A stretch of DNA of 7,496 nucleotides from Pseudomonadota bacterium (GTDB lineage Bacteria; Bdellovibrionota_B; Oligoflexia; Oligoflexales; Bin106): NCBI GenBank assembly GCA_026710525.1, contig JAPOQT010000198.1:1-7496 (forward strand). The letters are read 5' to 3'. The notes under the pieces were generated by a model. The model had not been told where the DNA came from. It worked only from the letters and a program-made list of their open reading frames with translations, and ran no database searches. Numbering within the stretch: the first letter of the stretch is position 1; each line of letters starts with the position of its first letter. The position numbers and the translations under genes are program-made. Of the stretch, positions 5,003-7,496 are shown piece after piece.

Positions 5003-6418
5003 ATGATCAAATGTTTTCGCCATTTATTTCGCTATTGTATAGCTGTCACCGTGTTTTTCATGATGAGCCCTCATTCTGGATGGGCTCTGGAATACAAAGT
5101 CCATAAACTCGATAACGACCTCACTCTGCTAACAGCCCCATCTTCTCTTACTCCCATTGTGAGAATGAATGTGACGTTTAATGCCGGATCGTTCGCCCAG
5201 ACAAAACAAACAGATGGTGTCATCCATCTCCTGGAGCATATGTACTTTAAAGCGAACGAACTCACTCCAACTGCGTCAGAATTTCGAAAAAAAACGAAAG
5301 AGCTTGGGATGATTATGAATGGCACCACAAGTTCCCATTATGTTGATTATTTTGCCACTTTTCTCACCTCCTTCACCGATCCTGTCGTCGAATTAATGGC
5401 GGCTATGGCGAAATCAAAAAATATTGACCCAGAAGAACTTGAGAAAGAAAAAACAGTCGTTATTGATGAATACAACCGATTTCAAAATCGTGAGATGTTT
5501 GCCTCTTACTTATCCAGTATGAAATATCTAACTGGCGACCTTTTTTACTCGGCTACTGCCATCGGCAGCACGAAAAGAAAAATTCTCGAAGCAACACCTG
5601 AGCTCATTAAGAAAATGAAATCTCAGTTTTTAGTACCAGCAAACACCACTATTGTCTTAGTTGGTAACATTACTCATAAAAGTGGGCTGGAGGTTGTCAA
5701 AAAATATTTTGGCGACTGGCAGAATCCTGAAGGCTGGCAGCCTCCTTCTGTGCCTCAAATCACCAACTTCCCTAAAAAAACAGAGCGATTTAACTTCTCT
5801 CATCCCCGCACTAATAACGCCACAATAAGACTTACCTACAAAGGACCTCATTCTAAAGACAACACCAAAGATTGTGTGATTGGTTATATGCTTCAGAACT
5901 TAGTTCTCCATAAAGGAGGTAAGTTTTATAAGAGATTCATTCAGAATGGCAAATGGTACTCCGGAGGCATTAGTGCCGATTGGCGCTTCTACCTACCCTT
6001 GGTCGCTCTTTATAGCTCGGTTAAAGCAGACGAAGTCGATACAGTCTTAACTGACTTCTACAATGAAATGAAGCTATGGGTTCAGCCTGATTATTTCGCC
6101 AAGGAGCATCTTGAGGACGTTAAACGTTCATACACCATAGATACAAAAATTGCCCATGATAACATTGAATCATACGGTGGATTCTTAGCTTATATGGCTA
6201 TGATTGTTGGTCCTGATTACTCGCGTCAATTGTTGAAAGATGTTGAAAGCGTTACCTTAAAGGACGTTCGTGAATATATTTCCAAGTATCTCCTGGATAA
6301 AAAACACTTTATCTCTGTTCGGTATAATGATAAAGACGCCAAGAAACTAAACATTAGCCTTAATGGAGATGAATTCTATCAAAAAAATATTCTTCCCTAT
6401 ATCGAGCCATCTTCTTAA
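5003..6418 (+). CDS. Secreted M16-family zinc metallopeptidase, catalytically intact
   Basis: An insulinase/pitrilysin-type peptidase of 471 aa, of the short M16B kind that works as a dimer or with a partner to degrade peptides in an enclosed chamber. Residues 1-28 are a signal peptide: basic start, hydrophobic core, likely cleavage after SGWA. Export to the periplasm is therefore expected. The zinc site is complete: H75 and H79 in HLLEH, E78 as catalytic base, and E156 in VVIDEYNR, 77 residues after H79 as in pitrilysin. The N-terminal domain spans roughly 30-235 and ends with NTTIVLVGNI (214-223). The second M16 domain spans about 265-450 with GKFYKRFIQNGKWYSGG (306-322). The ATG at 5003 has AAAGGA six bases upstream, and an in-frame TAA lies just before at 4985. 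A second M16-like gene follows after 61 bp, probably in the same operon. Natural substrates cannot be read from sequence. Confidence 0.92.
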   Translation: MIKCFRHLFRYCIAVTVFFMMSPHSGWALEYKVHKLDNDLTLLTAPSSLTPIVRMNVTFNAGSFAQTKQTDGVIHLLEHMYFKANELTPTASEFRKKTKELGMIMNGTTSSHYVDYFATFLTSFTDPVVELMAAMAKSKNIDPEELEKEKTVVIDEYNRFQNREMFASYLSSMKYLTGDLFYSATAIGSTKRKILEATPELIKKMKSQFLVPANTTIVLVGNITHKSGLEVVKKYFGDWQNPEGWQPPSVPQITNFPKKTERFNFSHPRTNNATIRLTYKGPHSKDNTKDCVIGYMLQNLVLHKGGKFYKRFIQNGKWYSGGISADWRFYLPLVALYSSVKADEVDTVLTDFYNEMKLWVQPDYFAKEHLEDVKRSYTIDTKIAHDNIESYGGFLAYMAMIVGPDYSRQLLKDVESVTLKDVREYISKYLLDKKHFISVRYNDKDAKKLNISLNGDEFYQKNILPYIEPSS

Positions 6419-6426
6419 CTATGAAT

Positions 6427-6460
6427 GTGATCACCGTAAACTAATATCTACATCTATAAT
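6427..6460 (+). promoter_or_regulatory. Possible internal promoter with a palindromic site before the second M16 gene
   Basis: A perfect TATAAT (6455-6460) lies 20 bp after an 8-bp palindrome, GTGATCAC (6427-6434), in the 61-bp gap between the two M16 genes. No -35 box is present at the right spacing; the palindrome would overlap roughly -40 to -33, where an activator or repressor could bind. Transcription would begin near 6467, just ahead of the ribosome site GAGGGA (6469-6474). Confidence 0.3.
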
Positions 6461-6479
6461 ATGATTGTGAGGGATGACC

Positions 6480-7496
6480 ATGAACTCAAGTAAACAAAAA
6501 TTCTACGCGACATTCACTGCTGCGTTACTCATGATATTTATCACTGTGAGTCATGGGTACGCTGCATCCGAGGGTATGAGTGCTTCTTCGACTAGTGAAC
6601 AAGGCAAAACTAAGAAAAAGCTTGTTCCTCAGTCATTTGTCGATGATTTTAAAGACAGCTTGTCATCACATAGTTTAAGTAGCGATGTCCCTTATTTTCA
6701 AAAGACATCAACGTCTGATATGACCTATTTAAGCTTTATGATTAGATTAAATGCTAGCGAACTGAAAAAATCTGAGCGAGTGATTCCTTATTTGATTGCT
6801 GAACTTTTAACTAAAGGAACCAAGTCTTATCCGAGAGGCAAGATTGAAAACTTCTTAGAGAAATATTCTATTCGTTTATCATGCTCACCAAGCTTTATGT
6901 GCGGCACAACTTATTCCTCTGTCTCTTGCTTTCTCACCGTCGATAATCAGTATCTTCAGGAGGGTTTAAGTGTTTTGGCTTCCGTCATAAAAGAGCCGTC
7001 ATTTGATCAAGCTGATTATCAAGTGGCCATGAAGAATGCGAGGATCTCTGCGAAAAAAACATGCCTCTCCGATCCTGATTTGATTGCCAATAATGCACTC
7101 AATACCATATTTTACAATCATGACCATCCATGGTTTACCACTGATGTCCACCTCCTCAAGTCCCTCGATATGACCACTCTCGATAAGGTTAAGACCACAT
7201 ATCAAAAAATCATGAATGCTTCGCGTATGATGTTATCTAGCATCTCTTCAGTTAAACCAAAAGTCATGGTAACCAAACTCAACGCAAGTTTTGCTCCCCT
7301 TCCTCGCTGGTTTACCAAAATGACAAAGATCCCAAAGCCAACCCATTCATCTCGTTCTTTTGTTGTCAAGTTCTCTGATGACGCACCTGGCACTTCTGGT
7401 GACACTGTGAGTATGATATTGAAAAATCTTCTCCCTGGCATTTATGATGATAAATCAGTTGCTTTCAAATTATTACACGAAATATTGAACCAAAAC
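6480..7496 (+). CDS. Secreted M16-family homologue lacking the zinc motif (3' end outside window)
   Basis: The frame is open to the window edge, giving 339 codons with no stop. Residues 1-28 form a signal peptide with likely cleavage after HGYA. A Ser/Lys-rich linker follows (about 30-50). An M16 N-domain spans about 70-260, and the second domain begins near 292; PGIYDDKSVAFKLLHEILNQ (319-338) resembles its usual N-L-x-E-I-L-G segment. Where active enzymes carry HxxEH, this protein has YLIAE (104-108), although the following LLTKGTKSYPRG is conserved in style. It therefore lacks both zinc-binding His residues and the catalytic Glu. It probably acts as the non-catalytic partner of the preceding peptidase, as in mitochondrial processing peptidase and bacterial M16B pairs (inference). 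Four Cys (135, 141, 150, 195) are notable for an exported protein. Ribosome site GAGGGA is five bases before the ATG at 6480; an in-frame ATG at 6474 is a less well-spaced alternative. Confidence 0.85.
   Translation, partial: MNSSKQKFYATFTAALLMIFITVSHGYAASEGMSASSTSEQGKTKKKLVPQSFVDDFKDSLSSHSLSSDVPYFQKTSTSDMTYLSFMIRLNASELKKSERVIPYLIAELLTKGTKSYPRGKIENFLEKYSIRLSCSPSFMCGTTYSSVSCFLTVDNQYLQEGLSVLASVIKEPSFDQADYQVAMKNARISAKKTCLSDPDLIANNALNTIFYNHDHPWFTTDVHLLKSLDMTTLDKVKTTYQKIMNASRMMLSSISSVKPKVMVTKLNASFAPLPRWFTKMTKIPKPTHSSRSFVVKFSDDAPGTSGDTVSMILKNLLPGIYDDKSVAFKLLHEILNQN

Noticed and set aside
5071..5851. Minus-strand frames at 5071-5328 and 5657-5851
   Set aside because: Shadows of the M16 peptidase gene, which has intact motifs on the plus strand.
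6999..7441. Two adjoining minus-strand frames at 6999-7205 and 7202-7441
   Set aside because: They lie opposite the second M16 gene, which is open through the whole stretch and has a signal peptide and M16-like domains.

Overview
The window comes from a moderately AT-rich bacterial chromosome and is probably proteobacterial. The bL32 N-terminus (TSRSKKRMRRSH) resembles proteobacterial L32, which lacks the zinc-binding cysteines. The tmRNA 3' end is very like that of enteric bacteria. Two features blur the placement. IleRS is the long, eukaryote-like class known from lineages such as Rickettsia and Chlamydia. The tmRNA is the ordinary one-piece form, whereas most alphaproteobacteria carry the permuted two-piece form. 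I therefore leave the lineage open; a host-associated or deep-branching proteobacterium is a guess.

Left part (1-4076), all on the minus strand, reading right to left: ileS (isoleucyl-tRNA synthetase, 1178 aa), a small gap holding a good sigma-70-like promoter and a short structured leader, rpmF (ribosomal protein bL32), and the first 42 codons of fabD (malonyl-CoA:ACP transacylase), which runs off the left edge. These are translation and fatty-acid housekeeping genes. plsX and fabH, which often separate rpmF from fabD, are not between them here.

Centre (4077-5002): a divergent, gene-poor spacer of about 410 bp, then ssrA (tmRNA, 4489-4848, plus strand), a T-rich tract, and a leader of about 100 nt that can fold and precedes the next gene. 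The spacer holds an 11-bp perfect inverted repeat, a possible leaderless ileS promoter and a weak trace of a decayed His-rich reading frame. The tmRNA encodes an unusually short proteolysis tag, GNDYALAA.

Right part (5003-7496), plus strand: two tandem secreted M16-family (insulinase/pitrilysin) proteins. The first keeps the full zinc site (HLLEH plus a Glu 77 residues later) and should be an active periplasmic or exported peptidase. The second, truncated by the window edge, has the M16 fold but YLIAE in place of HxxEH, so it should be an inactive partner. Such active/inactive pairs are a known M16B arrangement.

I found no mobile elements, CRISPR array or tRNA/rRNA genes. The points most worth a second look are the shortened tmRNA tag, the folded leader with an overlapping short frame upstream of the M16 pair, the inactive M16 partner, and the ileS-ssrA spacer.
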